A stretch of 64,000 bases of DNA from an uncultured Anaeroplasmataceae bacterium (GCA_944325035.1 CALUYM010000001.1:600791-664790), one strand, 5' to 3'. Positions 53,906 through 62,989 are shown, numbered from the stretch's first letter. Made by a program: numbers and translations. The notes: a model not told the origin generated them from the sequence alone.

Positions 53906-55024
53906 ATGAAAAAAGTTGGAATTATTTGTGAATATAACCCTCTCCATAATGGACATGTATATCATTATAATCAAGTTCGTTCTTTAAGCAATGCTGATTT
54001 AATCATTTTAAGTTTATCATCTTCTTTTTGTCAGCGGGGTGATTTGAGTATCATTGATAAATTCACTAAAACTCAATTAGCACTTACAATGGGAGTTGAC
54101 ATTGTGATTGAAAATCCAACTATCTTTTCTATACAAGAGGCAAGCAAATTTGCCTATTTCCATGTCCTAAACTTGGTAAGAGCCGATGTTGATGAAATTT
54201 GGATAGGTAGTGAGCAAGCTAATGATAAATTATATGAAAGATATCTAAATTTAATTGAGAGTGATACATTTAAAAATAAACAAAAAGAATATTTGCTTAA
54301 GGGGTATTCATTAAAACTAAGTTTTACCAAAACATTATTCGATTTTGGGATAAAAAATTTAAAAAGCAATGATATGCTAGGTGTTTTTTATTATAAAGCC
54401 TTAAAAGAATTAAATCCTTCAATTAAATTAAAAACTATAAAAAGAGAAAACTCTAACTATAATGAGACCGAATTCAATAAAACAATATTTCAAAGTGCAA
54501 CTGCTATAAGAAATAATATTTTTAAAGCAAAATCATATGTTCCAAGTTATACCTATGACAAATTAAAAGATTGCTTAGATGAAGATAAATTATTTCCATT
54601 TATTAAATACAATGTTTTAATAAACAATCATTTATTCAATTTGTTAGAAACTTCTGAAGGTATTGAAAATCGTCTTAAATTAATTAGTAACGCTAAAAAC
54701 TTTAAGGAAGCTTTAGAATTTCTAAGTACAAAACGTTATTCAATTTCTAAAATCAAAAGACTTCTTATAAATGTTTTAATTGATTTAACCAAAGATGAAT
54801 TTCATGAGTGTGAGTTAAATTATAATTACATAAGAATTCTTGGATTTAACACTAAAGGACAAAAATTTTTAAAAACATTAAAAGAAAAAACTAAAATTGT
54901 AACGAATATTAAAGAAGGAATGAATATAAGTTTAGATATAGAATTAAAGATTTCTAAAATTCTTGATTTAATTTATCATAAAGACTTACTAAAAAAAGAA
55001 CAAAAAGGCCCAATTATAAAATAA
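53906..55024 (+). CDS. tmcAL: tRNA(Met) cytidine acetate ligase TmcAL
   Basis: A 372-residue enzyme that acetylates the wobble cytidine of elongator tRNA-Met using acetate and ATP. N-terminal VGIICEYNPLHNGHVYH has the nucleotidyltransferase HxGH motif; SSSFCQRGDLSIIDK and SATAIRNNIF (the 'SaT.IR' site) are family marks. AAAGGAGTAATT precedes the ATG, and TATAAT lies about 30 nt upstream. The region 53700-53905 is otherwise AT-rich without a gene. Family length is 370-420, so this is complete. Confidence 0.92.
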   Translation: MKKVGIICEYNPLHNGHVYHYNQVRSLSNADLIILSLSSSFCQRGDLSIIDKFTKTQLALTMGVDIVIENPTIFSIQEASKFAYFHVLNLVRADVDEIWIGSEQANDKLYERYLNLIESDTFKNKQKEYLLKGYSLKLSFTKTLFDFGIKNLKSNDMLGVFYYKALKELNPSIKLKTIKRENSNYNETEFNKTIFQSATAIRNNIFKAKSYVPSYTYDKLKDCLDEDKLFPFIKYNVLINNHLFNLLETSEGIENRLKLISNAKNFKEALEFLSTKRYSISKIKRLLINVLIDLTKDEFHECELNYNYIRILGFNTKGQKFLKTLKEKTKIVTNIKEGMNISLDIELKISKILDLIYHKDLLKKEQKGPIIK

Positions 55025-55091
55025 TATTTATAAATTCTTATTCATACTAAGTTACATTATTGTAGAAATTTAAATTTAATATCTTTTAAAC

Positions 55092-55125
55092 AAAAAAACT
55101 TTCATATTTAAAATGAAAGTTTTTT
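55092..55125. terminator. Convergent terminator between tmcAL and map
   Basis: Perfect 14-bp stem AAAAAAACTTTCAT/ATGAAAGTTTTTT with a 7-nt loop; A and T runs on both sides allow use in both directions. Confidence 0.9.
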
Positions 55126-55159
55126 GATATCATTTGTTAATTTAAAAGAATAATAAAAG

Positions 55160-55981
55160 CTATTTTGATAATATCTCACAATGGTCATCAAACACTGCGA
55201 TTGTATATTCCCACTGTGCACTATAAGAACGGTCTTGTGTATAAATAGTCCAATCATTTGATGCATCAATGAAAACATGTCGTTTACCTTCATTTATCAT
55301 TGGTTCAATTGTAAATACCATCCCAGGGACTATTAGCATACCTTGGCCTTTCTTTCCAACGTGCATTACAAATGGATCTTCATGAAGTTCAAGTCCAACA
55401 CCATGACCTCCAACTTCTTCTACTACAGAAAAACCATTTTGTTTTGCATGCTTATTAATAATATATCCGATATCACCTAGAGTAGTTTCCCAAGGTACAA
55501 TAGCTGCAAAAGCTTTATCAAGGCATTCTTTGGTAACTTTTATTAAGCGTTCGTGTTTAGGATCTGTTTTTCCTCCAATTATAAACATTCTAGATGCATC
55601 ACCATAATATCCATTAACCTTTGTAGTACAGTCAACATTAACAATATCGCCAACTACTAATACATCATTTTTAGATGGAATACCATGACAAACTTGTTCA
55701 TTAATCGAAGTACAACAAGATTTAGGAAAACCTTCGTATCCAAGTGGTGCAGGATAGCCACCTAACTCAATCGATGTGCAATGAACAATTTGATCAATTT
55801 CTTCCGTTGTCATTAAAGGTCGAATTTTAGCTTCTACTGCATCTAAAACTTTAGAGTTAACTAGCGAAGCTTTTCGTATTCCTTCAATTTGCTCAGGTGT
55901 TTTAATCATTCTATCCTCAGGCACTTTAACACCTTTATTTCTTAACTCAGCTAATTTGGCTAAGATATCATCATAATTCAT
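55160..55981 (-). CDS. map: Methionine aminopeptidase, type I
   Basis: A 273-residue metallopeptidase that removes N-terminal Met. Marks are CCTSINEQVCHGIP (His), VNVDCTTKVNGYYGDASR (two metal Asp), GHGVGLELHEDPFV (metal His), and FTIEPMINEGK and WEYTIAV with the two metal Glu (Q-WE-T). An N-terminal extension of about 27 residues has no zinc-finger. It has its own promoter at 56009-56037. Confidence 0.95.
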   Translation of the reverse strand: MNYDDILAKLAELRNKGVKVPEDRMIKTPEQIEGIRKASLVNSKVLDAVEAKIRPLMTTEEIDQIVHCTSIELGGYPAPLGYEGFPKSCCTSINEQVCHGIPSKNDVLVVGDIVNVDCTTKVNGYYGDASRMFIIGGKTDPKHERLIKVTKECLDKAFAAIVPWETTLGDIGYIINKHAKQNGFSVVEEVGGHGVGLELHEDPFVMHVGKKGQGMLIVPGMVFTIEPMINEGKRHVFIDASNDWTIYTQDRSYSAQWEYTIAVFDDHCEILSK

Positions 55982-56008
55982 TTTTAACGCCTCACTTTAT
56001 ATAGAATT

Positions 56009-56037
56009 ATTATAGCTTAAAGTGTATCTTATTTCAA
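56009..56037 (-). promoter_or_regulatory. Promoter of map
   Basis: Minus strand TTGAAA (56032-56037), 17 nt, TATAAT (56009-56014). Confidence 0.75.
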
Positions 56038-56044
56038 ATAATAA

Positions 56045-56152
56045 CTACTTATTTTTATAGTGAAAATACTTTATAATTATTCCTAATGTTGAAAGGAAAA
56101 CAATACACCCAATAATAATCAAGCCAATTCCTACATGTCCGATTTGAAACAT
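56045..56152 (-). CDS. 35-residue membrane peptide overlapping the ABC transporter stop
   Basis: Short open frame: an ATG at 56152 within the last seven codons of the upstream ABC gene, preceded by AAAGGAT at 9 nt, and a TAG at 56045. The peptide starts MFQIGHVGIGLIIIGCIVF, has one TM of about 22 residues and a basic tail KYFHYKNK. Such overlapping small genes often encode accessory subunits. The neighbouring CydCD-type transporters recall CydX/YbgT peptides, but no cydAB is here and I see no specific CydX motif. A spurious ORF cannot be excluded. Confidence 0.55.
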   Translation of the reverse strand: MFQIGHVGIGLIIIGCIVFLSTLGIIIKYFHYKNK

Positions 56153-57801
56153 AGAGTACCATCCTTTAATTCATAAATTTTTTCACAAATTCCTAACGTT
56201 GATTTACGATGTGAAATAATTACAATTGCCATATCTTCTTGATATTCTTTAATCGCTTTTAGAATAACTCCCTCATTTATGGCATCAATATTCGAAGTTG
56301 CTTCATCTAATAGTAATAATTTAGGTTTTCTTAAAAATACACGCGCAAGTCCCAAACGTTGTTTTTCACCGGTTGAAATATTATCTTTTAAATCTGTAAT
56401 TCTAGTTTCAAATCCATTTGGCAAGCTTTCAATAAATTCCAAGATGCTTGCATTTTTACATGCTAGTTTTACTTCTTCCATTTTTGCATCTGGTTTAGCT
56501 ATTAAAATATTATTTAAGATAGTATCACTGAATAAATAAGTTGTTTGTGAAAATAGATTAACATTATTATATAATGCTTTAAATGAGTAGTCGTTTATAT
56601 CCTTTGCATTATATAGGATTTTTCCATTTGTCGGATTATAAAAATGCATTAACAGTTTTAAAATTGTAGATTTACCAGAGCCAGATGGACCTAAGATACC
56701 GACTATTTCACCTTTTTTAATTTCTAAATTAACATTATTTAAGATTAATTCATCATTATATTTAAAAGCTATGTTTGCAAGTTTAACTTCTTCAAAATCA
56801 AGAATATCATTTTTACCTTCTACAACATTAGGCATTTCTTCAAGTAAATCTAAAACTCGATTGCCTGACGCAAAAGTCATTGCTAAATTATTAGGTAAAT
56901 TAGCTAATGCTACTACACTTCCAAATGATGATGTTAATGTAACATAAGCCAAAATTATATATGGAGATGCAATAATTTCTTTTTTATAAAGTAATAATCC
57001 AACAAAAATAATGGCAATATTACATAAAATGATGATTGTACTTGTGACATTCTTAAAGAAAACATTTCTTTTTTCTAATTCATCATTCAGCTTTAATAAG
57101 CTCTTAGAATATAAACTTACACTTTCTTTACGCTTTTCTCCTCTATTTTGTGATACTATTTCATAGCTACCATAGATCGAATCCAAATAAAATTCTTCAA
57201 ACAAACCTAATTCTTGTCGATAATTTTTTCCAAATTTATTATTATGTTTATAAAAAATAACAGGAATGATAAAACCTATAATCACATAACTAATTAAAGC
57301 AATTAAAGCAAAATACCAACTTGCAAATATTCCTAAAAACACTGTAACAATTGTTGAGACTATTATTGCGATCAAAGTCGGTGTAATTGTGTGGGCATAG
57401 AATACTTCTAAAGTTTCAATATCACTTTGCAATAATGAAATAATCTCACCTTTGTTTTTATCATCAAGCTTGGCTCCACCTAATCGACGTAATACTGTAA
57501 AAATTTTATCTCTTAGAACTGCTAATAATTTAAAAGCCATATAGTGATTAGAGTATTGTTCAAAATATCTAACAATTCCACGTAAAAAACCACTTACAAC
57601 GATAATAGTAAATATTAACGTGTAACTCATATTTATAGCAATACCAAAATATTTTAAAATTGCAATGGCAGCAAAAATTGTAATATTCATTGATAAAACA
57701 AAACCTACTACTCCATTAACAACGGCTAAAAAAATTACAAATATAAAAGGACCTATTAGGCGTAGTAAGCCAGAAATTAATTTAGTAAAACTTCTTTTCA
57801 T
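56131..57801 (-). CDS. ABC half-transporter, CydC-type (TM-NBD)
   Basis: A 556-residue exporter-fold protein. Six TM helices in about 10-310, then an ATPase with Walker A GILGPSGSGKST, Q-loop FSQTTYLF, signature ISTGEKQRLGLARVF (degenerate LSGGE to ISTGE), Walker B LLLLDEATSNID and H-loop VIISHRKST. The NBD and TM arrangement is like CydC/thiol exporters. It overlaps the partner gene by 4 nt (ATGA), so the two half-transporters probably form a heterodimer. Substrate unknown; haem, thiols or peptides are possibilities. Confidence 0.85.
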   Translation of the reverse strand: MKRSFTKLISGLLRLIGPFIFVIFLAVVNGVVGFVLSMNITIFAAIAILKYFGIAINMSYTLIFTIIVVSGFLRGIVRYFEQYSNHYMAFKLLAVLRDKIFTVLRRLGGAKLDDKNKGEIISLLQSDIETLEVFYAHTITPTLIAIIVSTIVTVFLGIFASWYFALIALISYVIIGFIIPVIFYKHNNKFGKNYRQELGLFEEFYLDSIYGSYEIVSQNRGEKRKESVSLYSKSLLKLNDELEKRNVFFKNVTSTIIILCNIAIIFVGLLLYKKEIIASPYIILAYVTLTSSFGSVVALANLPNNLAMTFASGNRVLDLLEEMPNVVEGKNDILDFEEVKLANIAFKYNDELILNNVNLEIKKGEIVGILGPSGSGKSTILKLLMHFYNPTNGKILYNAKDINDYSFKALYNNVNLFSQTTYLFSDTILNNILIAKPDAKMEEVKLACKNASILEFIESLPNGFETRITDLKDNISTGEKQRLGLARVFLRKPKLLLLDEATSNIDAINEGVILKAIKEYQEDMAIVIISHRKSTLGICEKIYELKDGTLCFKSDM

Positions 57802-59507
57802 ACAAGCGCCTCCTGTTTTGTTTGTATTTCATATAATTCTTTAAATTTAGAATCTATATCTAATAAGTTTTTAGGACAACCTTCTTCAATAATTTTTTTA
57901 TCATCAAGATAATAAATATACTTTGCATCAATAACATTTTTAATCCGATGAGTTATAAATAACACCATCTTTGTTTTAGCTAATTCTTGAATATTTTTTA
58001 AAATAATCTCTTCACTTAAACTATCAATATTTGAAGTTGCCTCATCAAAAACATAAAAATCGTATTCTTTTGCTAAGTAATACGCCAAAACAAGTCGTTG
58101 CTTCTCTCCACCAGAAACATTTGTAGCACTCTCATTTATTACAAAATCAAGGCCATTGTTTCTTTCTATGAAATCCGTTAATGAAACTTTATCTAATAAT
58201 TGATACATTTCCTCTTCTGTAATATTTTCATTATAGAATTTAAACGATTCACGAACGCTTTTATGGAATAAGTAAGTATTAGCACTTATATATGATACAT
58301 GTTGATAAAATGAATGTTTATCAACTTCATTTACGCTTAAATTTCCATTGTATAATACATTTCCTTTATATTCTTTTAAAATATTAACTAAAACTTTAGC
58401 TAATGTAGATTTACCAGAACCACTAAGCCCAACAATACTATAAAAACCTTTTTCTATTTTTAAATTAATATCTTCTAAAACTTTTTTTTCATTATAACTA
58501 AAATTCAAATTACAAACTTTAACATTTTGAATCTTATCTACCTTTAGATTTTTACGCTTAACTTCTTCTAAACTAAATAATTTAATAATTTTCTTACCTG
58601 CTGTAGCTCCATTCATCGCAACATGAAAAGCACTACCCAAGGCTCTCATTGGTAAGAAAAATTCTGCTCCCACTAATATGATGAATAAAGCATAATAAAC
58701 ACTCAATCCATCTAACATATGGTTTAGAGCTAGAAAAATTCCTACCCCTGCGCCACCAAAGGCTACCATATCCATAATAGTTACACTTGCTAATTGCATT
58801 GTCAACACTTTCATTGTTATTTTTCTAAAATCTTCACTAGATTCCATCATTTCCTTTTGGCGGATTTCATCATATAAGAAAATTTTTAATTCTTTCATAC
58901 CACTAGTATTATCCAAGAAAGAATCACCTAATGATGTATAAATATTCCAATATTTATTAAAAATTCGTTTTGCCCATTTTGATACTAAAATAATCGACAT
59001 AGGAATTAAAGGTACACATGCTAAGTATAGAAATGCTACTGGTACATCTAAAAATAAGAAAATTATAAATAAGATAACTGGACCTAACATTGCGTAGAAA
59101 AAAGAAGGTAAATAGATTGAATAATAAAGGCGCAATTGTTCAATACCTTCTGTCGAAAGCTGAGCCATTTCACTAGTTGTAAAACAAGTATTACCTTCTA
59201 AGCTTAAAAATTTATTATAAGTATCCTCTCTTAATTTATAAACAACATAATCTGATAACTGAGTCGAAATAATACTTACTTGTTTTGTAGCGGCTATCTT
59301 TAAAATAATTGATACAGCTAATATAATTAAATTTAAGTAAATATAATTATAATTATTATTAATAATCTCAAAAATTAAATATATCAAACTTGCTGTGATT
59401 AATACGCCAAACAATAAATTTAAAAGATTAAAAATAGTAGCTATAAAAATTAACTTCTTTTTAGGTCCTAAGTAATTTAATAAGTCTTTATCAAGCACAC
59501 TCTTCAC
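57798..59507 (-). CDS. ABC half-transporter, CydD-type (TM-NBD)
   Basis: A 569-residue exporter-fold protein with six TM helices in the first 300 residues, followed by an ATPase: Walker A GLSGSGKST, Q-loop ISANTYLF, signature VSGGEKQRLVLAYYL, Walker B FYVFDEATSNID, H-loop LFITHRIKN. The N-terminal region LRLYYSIYLPSFFYAMLGP resembles the CydD-type proteins found in anaerobic Bacillota beside DUF454. It pairs with the 556-residue protein. The signature of this half is intact while the partner's is degenerate, suggesting one non-equivalent ATP site. Confidence 0.85.
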   Translation of the reverse strand: MKSVLDKDLLNYLGPKKKLIFIATIFNLLNLLFGVLITASLIYLIFEIINNNYNYIYLNLIILAVSIILKIAATKQVSIISTQLSDYVVYKLREDTYNKFLSLEGNTCFTTSEMAQLSTEGIEQLRLYYSIYLPSFFYAMLGPVILFIIFLFLDVPVAFLYLACVPLIPMSIILVSKWAKRIFNKYWNIYTSLGDSFLDNTSGMKELKIFLYDEIRQKEMMESSEDFRKITMKVLTMQLASVTIMDMVAFGGAGVGIFLALNHMLDGLSVYYALFIILVGAEFFLPMRALGSAFHVAMNGATAGKKIIKLFSLEEVKRKNLKVDKIQNVKVCNLNFSYNEKKVLEDINLKIEKGFYSIVGLSGSGKSTLAKVLVNILKEYKGNVLYNGNLSVNEVDKHSFYQHVSYISANTYLFHKSVRESFKFYNENITEEEMYQLLDKVSLTDFIERNNGLDFVINESATNVSGGEKQRLVLAYYLAKEYDFYVFDEATSNIDSLSEEIILKNIQELAKTKMVLFITHRIKNVIDAKYIYYLDDKKIIEEGCPKNLLDIDSKFKELYEIQTKQEALV

Positions 59508-59910
59508 CCTCTTTTAATTTATAGTATTTTTCTTTCGTAACTGGTTTTACACATGAAACAAAATATAAGTATTTTAGTGCTATTAAGCAAACAAAAACAA
59601 TGGTCATGACTTTATTATTAATTAATACCATTGTAGTAGTTAACATTGCAGAGACCAAAATCAATAATATTAATTCACCTTTTAATGTCATTACTTTATG
59701 TTTTGCAAAATTTTCTAAATATTTTTTATATAATTTAGAATTTAAAAACCAACGATTAAATTTTTCAGAAGATCTCACAAAACAAAAGCTTGTCAACAAA
59801 AGAAATGGTGCTGTTGGTAATATTGGCAAAATAACGCCAACTGCGCCTAATCCTAAGCTTATAAAGCCAATTATGATTAAAATAACTCGTAATATTTTAC
59901 TTTTTACCAT
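59491..59910 (-). CDS. DUF454 (YbaN) family inner membrane protein
   Basis: A 139-residue protein with the DUF454 signature: LGAVGVILPILPTAPFLLL in the first TM hairpin, then CFVRSSEKFNRWFLNSKLYKKY, and KHKVMTLKGE before the second hairpin. Function unknown; the family often sits with haem or ABC transporter genes in anaerobes. It overlaps the CydD-type gene by 17 nt and the upstream gene by 14 nt, so all four genes form one tight operon. Confidence 0.9.
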   Translation of the reverse strand: MVKSKILRVILIIIGFISLGLGAVGVILPILPTAPFLLLTSFCFVRSSEKFNRWFLNSKLYKKYLENFAKHKVMTLKGELILLILVSAMLTTTMVLINNKVMTIVFVCLIALKYLYFVSCVKPVTKEKYYKLKEGEECA

Positions 59911-60220
59911 TTTTCCTATTCTCCTTTTTGGTTTCTATCAAATGATTTATTGCGAGAATTGGATGATGAAAGATCATTCGTGGACCAGAATACCGCATAA
60001 CTTGGCGAATATGCTCTCTCATATCCTTACGATAACAATGTATTTGGCAATTTGCACAAAATGGTTTATTCTCACCTTGAGGACATTTTTCTAGTCTTAC
60101 TTCAACATAATCTGCTAAAGCTTGACAATATGGACATAATTCTTTTTTATGTTTATGTTTCTTTTTACAATATAATTCGATCATTAAACGGGCTACTTCG
60201 CCTTCTTTTTTTCGTTCCAT
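59897..60220 (-). CDS. 'Nitrous oxide-stimulated promoter' family protein
   Basis: A 107-residue Cys/His-rich protein of PF11756: ARLMIELYCKKKHKHKKELC, then CPYCQALADYVEVRLEKCPQG and FCANCQIHCYRKDMREHIR, then VMRYSGPRMIFHHP. The eight Cys with neighbouring His look like metal binding, perhaps zinc or an iron-sulfur centre, acting as sensor. The family name comes from a Pseudomonas promoter study and does not define function. First gene of the DUF454/ABC operon. Confidence 0.88.
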   Translation of the reverse strand: MERKKEGEVARLMIELYCKKKHKHKKELCPYCQALADYVEVRLEKCPQGENKPFCANCQIHCYRKDMREHIRQVMRYSGPRMIFHHPILAINHLIETKKENRKNGKK

Positions 60221-60305
60221 TTAATCACTCCATTCTAAGTTAGTCAAACCTAATTTCTAGCTACCTAATTATAAAAAAATGATTTAAATTTGTCAAATAT
60301 AATAA

Positions 60306-60333
60306 AGATGAAAAGTCCGAAAACTTTTCATCT
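60306..60333 (-). terminator. Terminator overlapping the stop of the P-type ATPase gene
   Basis: 11-bp stem AGATGAAAAGT/ACTTTTCATCT with 6-nt loop; the TGA stop lies in the 5' arm of the minus transcript. U tract is weak. Confidence 0.65.
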
Positions 60334-62193
60334 AATTTTTTTAGTATTAGCTCGCATAGCATTTAAAATTGCTAAAACTGCAACTCCTACGTCAGCAAAA
60401 ACTGCCATCCACATATTAGCATAACCAAATGCACTCAATATTAACACTAATATTTTAATACCAATTGCAAAAATAATATTTTGATAAACAATACTCATTG
60501 TTTTCTTAGCAATTTTTTTACATATTTTAATTTTAGACAAATCATCATTCATTAAAACTATGTCTGCTGCTTCAATAGCAGCATCACTACCTAAAGCTCC
60601 CATAGCTACACCTATATCACTTTGCATTAAAACAGGAGCGTCATTTATTCCATCACCAACAAAACATAAAACATCATTTTTTCTTTTATTTTTTAGTAAA
60701 TCTTCTACTATCTTAACCTTATCTTGAGGCAATAGATTTGCTTGATAGTTAGTCAATTCTAAATTTTTAGCAACGCTTTCAGCTACAATATTATTATCTC
60801 CTGTTAGCATTATTGTTTTAGCGCCTATGCTATTTAAATATATTATTACTTCTTTAGATTCTTTTTTTATCTCATCAGCAATCAAAATTGAACCAACAAA
60901 TTTATTATTCTTAGCTACATAAATTATAGAACCAACACCACTATGTTTTATATAATCTATATTATTAGCTAACATTAATTTCTCATTACCACATAAAATT
61001 ATATCTTCATTAGTAGCTTTAATACCCATACCTGCTATATTTTCCAAGTGATAATCACTATGAACAGGTTTTCCATAAGCTTTTTTTATTGATACTGCAA
61101 TTGGGTGATTTGAATCTGCTTCAGCCACTGCTGCTAAGTGTAATATATATTCTTTAGATTCTTTAGGTAATACTTCTATTACATCAAAGTTACCTTTAGT
61201 CAGTGTTCCAGTTTTATCAAACACAAACATGTTACTTTTATTAAAACGCTCTAAGTAATTTGAACCTTTTACTAGTATTCCAAAGCGACTGCACGCACCT
61301 ATTCCAGCAAAAAATGATAATGGAACAGAAATAACCAAGGCACAAGGGCATGACACGACTAAAAAATTTAGAGCACGATATATCCATGTTTTGGGTTCTT
61401 TTGTGATTAAAGATGGGATTAATGCTAATAAGAAAGCAAAGATTACAACGATAGGTGTGTAATAACGAGCAAATTTTGTAATAAAAGCTTCTGGTTTAGA
61501 TTTATTTTGTTCTGCATTTTCTACTAAATCTAAAATTTTAGATACAGTTGAATCATGAAATGTATTTGAAACTTTTACTGTAATCGTTTTTGTTAAGTTA
61601 ATAGTACCACTAATAACTTTATTTCCTTCTTTTAAATCACTCGGAACTGATTCACCAGTTAATGCCTTAGTATCAATTGATGTTTCACCTTTTACAATTA
61701 TTCCATCTAAAGGAATTCTTTCACCTGGTTTAACTAAAATCAAGTCATTAACTTTAACTTCATCAGGTTCAACTGTTTTTATTTCATCATTTATAATTAG
61801 ATTAGCATAATCAGGACGAATATCCATTAACTTTGCGATTGATTTTCGACTTTTAGATACTGCAAAACTTTGGAAAAATTCACCAACTTGATAAAAAATC
61901 ATTACAGCAATACCCTCAGCATATTCACCTATTAAAAAAGCTCCAATAGTAGCTATTATCATCAATAGGTTTTCATCAAAAATTTCTTTATTTTTTATGT
62001 TTTTAAAAGCTTTCAATAAGATATCATAGCCTATAATAAAATATAAAACTAAGTAAAGGATTAAAGGCAATATAAAACCATTTGCTGGCATTATATCTTC
62101 CAAATGGATAATCAAATCTATAATAAATAATACTAAAAATAAGACTAATGAAATTATTATTCTAGTTAAATATTTTTTTTGTCTTTTTGTCAT
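60328..62193 (-). CDS. Heavy-metal P1B-type ATPase (Zn/Cd/Pb class), HMA-less
   Basis: A 621-residue metal efflux pump. Actuator TGES in LTGESVPSDL, intramembrane CPC in VSCPCALVISVPL, phosphorylation DKTGTLTKG, the HP dipeptide in SNHPIAV, and GDGINDAPVL. The last TM pair has a Lys (GIKILVLIL) and DVGVAVLAILNAMR, the P1B-2 signature for Zn/Cd/Pb. It begins in the membrane without an N-terminal HMA domain; that domain is a separate gene just upstream (shared TAATG). Follows an ArsR-family regulator, so the operon is metal-inducible efflux. Confidence 0.93.
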   Translation of the reverse strand: MTKRQKKYLTRIIISLVLFLVLFIIDLIIHLEDIMPANGFILPLILYLVLYFIIGYDILLKAFKNIKNKEIFDENLLMIIATIGAFLIGEYAEGIAVMIFYQVGEFFQSFAVSKSRKSIAKLMDIRPDYANLIINDEIKTVEPDEVKVNDLILVKPGERIPLDGIIVKGETSIDTKALTGESVPSDLKEGNKVISGTINLTKTITVKVSNTFHDSTVSKILDLVENAEQNKSKPEAFITKFARYYTPIVVIFAFLLALIPSLITKEPKTWIYRALNFLVVSCPCALVISVPLSFFAGIGACSRFGILVKGSNYLERFNKSNMFVFDKTGTLTKGNFDVIEVLPKESKEYILHLAAVAEADSNHPIAVSIKKAYGKPVHSDYHLENIAGMGIKATNEDIILCGNEKLMLANNIDYIKHSGVGSIIYVAKNNKFVGSILIADEIKKESKEVIIYLNSIGAKTIMLTGDNNIVAESVAKNLELTNYQANLLPQDKVKIVEDLLKNKRKNDVLCFVGDGINDAPVLMQSDIGVAMGALGSDAAIEAADIVLMNDDLSKIKICKKIAKKTMSIVYQNIIFAIGIKILVLILSAFGYANMWMAVFADVGVAVLAILNAMRANTKKIR

Positions 62194-62408
62194 TATTTAA
62201 TCTCGCAACCTGGCTCAAATTTTTTAGAAACACGAATTACTTCATTAATTATTTCATCAAATTTATCATCAGGCGCCTCAATTATTAATCTTTCAGCTAA
62301 AAAGCTTATTGTAGCTTTTGAAACTCCTTCAATCTCATTTAATTTACGTTCTAATTTTAATGCACAATTAGCACAATCAATCCCTTGAATTTTATATTTT
62401 TTAATCAT
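62193..62408 (-). CDS. Stand-alone HMA-domain metal chaperone, 71 aa
   Basis: A ferredoxin-like heavy-metal-associated domain with the metal site GIDCANCALKLERKL (Cys-x-x-Cys) and a further Cys near the C-terminus (EPGCEIK). In most relatives this domain is fused to the N-terminus of the ATPase; here a stop and restart (TAATG) separate them, giving a free chaperone made in equal amounts. Expected to deliver metal to the pump. Confidence 0.9.
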   Translation of the reverse strand: MIKKYKIQGIDCANCALKLERKLNEIEGVSKATISFLAERLIIEAPDDKFDEIINEVIRVSKKFEPGCEIK

Positions 62409-62420
62409 TTTTATTACCTC

Positions 62421-62750
62421 TCATTCATTAATATGTTCTATGGCACATTCAAATATTTTAAACACATGATCATCTGCTAGTGAATAAAAAACTTCTTTTC
62501 CATTTTTTCTACCTTTTACTAATTTTGCTTGACGCAAGATTCTTAATTGATGACTAATAGCAGATTTAGTCATATTCAAGCACTCACAAATATCAGCTAC
62601 ATTCATTTCACTTATTTCTAAACATGAAAGAATTTTAGCTCTAGTCGAGTCTCCAAACACTTTAAATAATTCTGCCAAATCAAATATAACCTCTTCACTC
62701 GGCATCTTATCTTTTACTAGATTAATTAAACTAACATTTTGATTCTCCAT
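62421..62750 (-). CDS. ArsR/SmtB-family metal-sensing repressor
   Basis: A 109-residue winged-helix dimer. The core VFGDSTRAKILSCL, then DICECLNMTKSAISHQLRIL (recognition helix) and GRKNGKEVFYSLADDHV are classical. Possible sensing sites: Cys in the alpha3 region (ADICEC, CadC type) and Asp/His in the last helix (DDHVFKIFECAIEHINE, alpha5 SmtB/CzrA type), so it may respond to Zn, Cd or Pb. It is autoregulated through the operator at 62762-62785. Confidence 0.92.
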   Translation of the reverse strand: MENQNVSLINLVKDKMPSEEVIFDLAELFKVFGDSTRAKILSCLEISEMNVADICECLNMTKSAISHQLRILRQAKLVKGRKNGKEVFYSLADDHVFKIFECAIEHINE

Positions 62751-62761
62751 TTTACCTCCTA

Positions 62762-62785
62762 ATAGTTGAACAATTATTCAACTAT
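62762..62785 (-). promoter_or_regulatory. SmtB/ArsR 12-2-12 operator
   Basis: Imperfect palindrome ATAGTTGAACAA / TTATTCAACTAT. Matches the TGAACA..T.TTCA consensus of SmtB/CzrA/CadC operators. It lies between the -10 and the start codon of the ArsR gene, where bound repressor blocks transcription. Confidence 0.85.
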
Positions 62786-62793
62786 GCAACTAT

Positions 62794-62822
62794 ATTATAT
62801 GAATATTTAATTTTAATGTCAA
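62794..62822 (-). promoter_or_regulatory. Promoter of the metal-efflux operon
   Basis: Minus strand TTGACA (62817-62822), exactly 17 nt, TATAAT (62794-62799): consensus sigma-A promoter next to the operator. Confidence 0.85.
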
Positions 62823-62989
62823 CAATTTTTTAACATTTCTATAAATAAAAAATCCCCAGCAAAAGCTAAGGATAAAATTATATTAATATTGCAAAATTAA
62901 ATAAAGTAATAATCTTACACTATTTTTATCAATAAATTAGTATAGCATCAAAGTTCATAGAAATGATATCCCTTACTATCTCTTTTAAC

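Noticed and set aside
56045..56152. Naming the 35-residue peptide CydX
   Set aside because: No cydAB genes are near and no specific CydX sequence match is visible; left as unknown.
59600..60094. 164-codon plus-strand open frame
   Set aside because: It is antisense to DUF454 and the PF11756 gene, both of which match known families; the frame is a shadow of them.
62845..62900. Possible T-box-like terminator (AGCAAAAGCTAAGGAT)
   Set aside because: The terminator-like arm recalls the metN T-box, but no GGTGG T-box motif or stem I is found upstream, so I treat it as chance similarity or a very old remnant.
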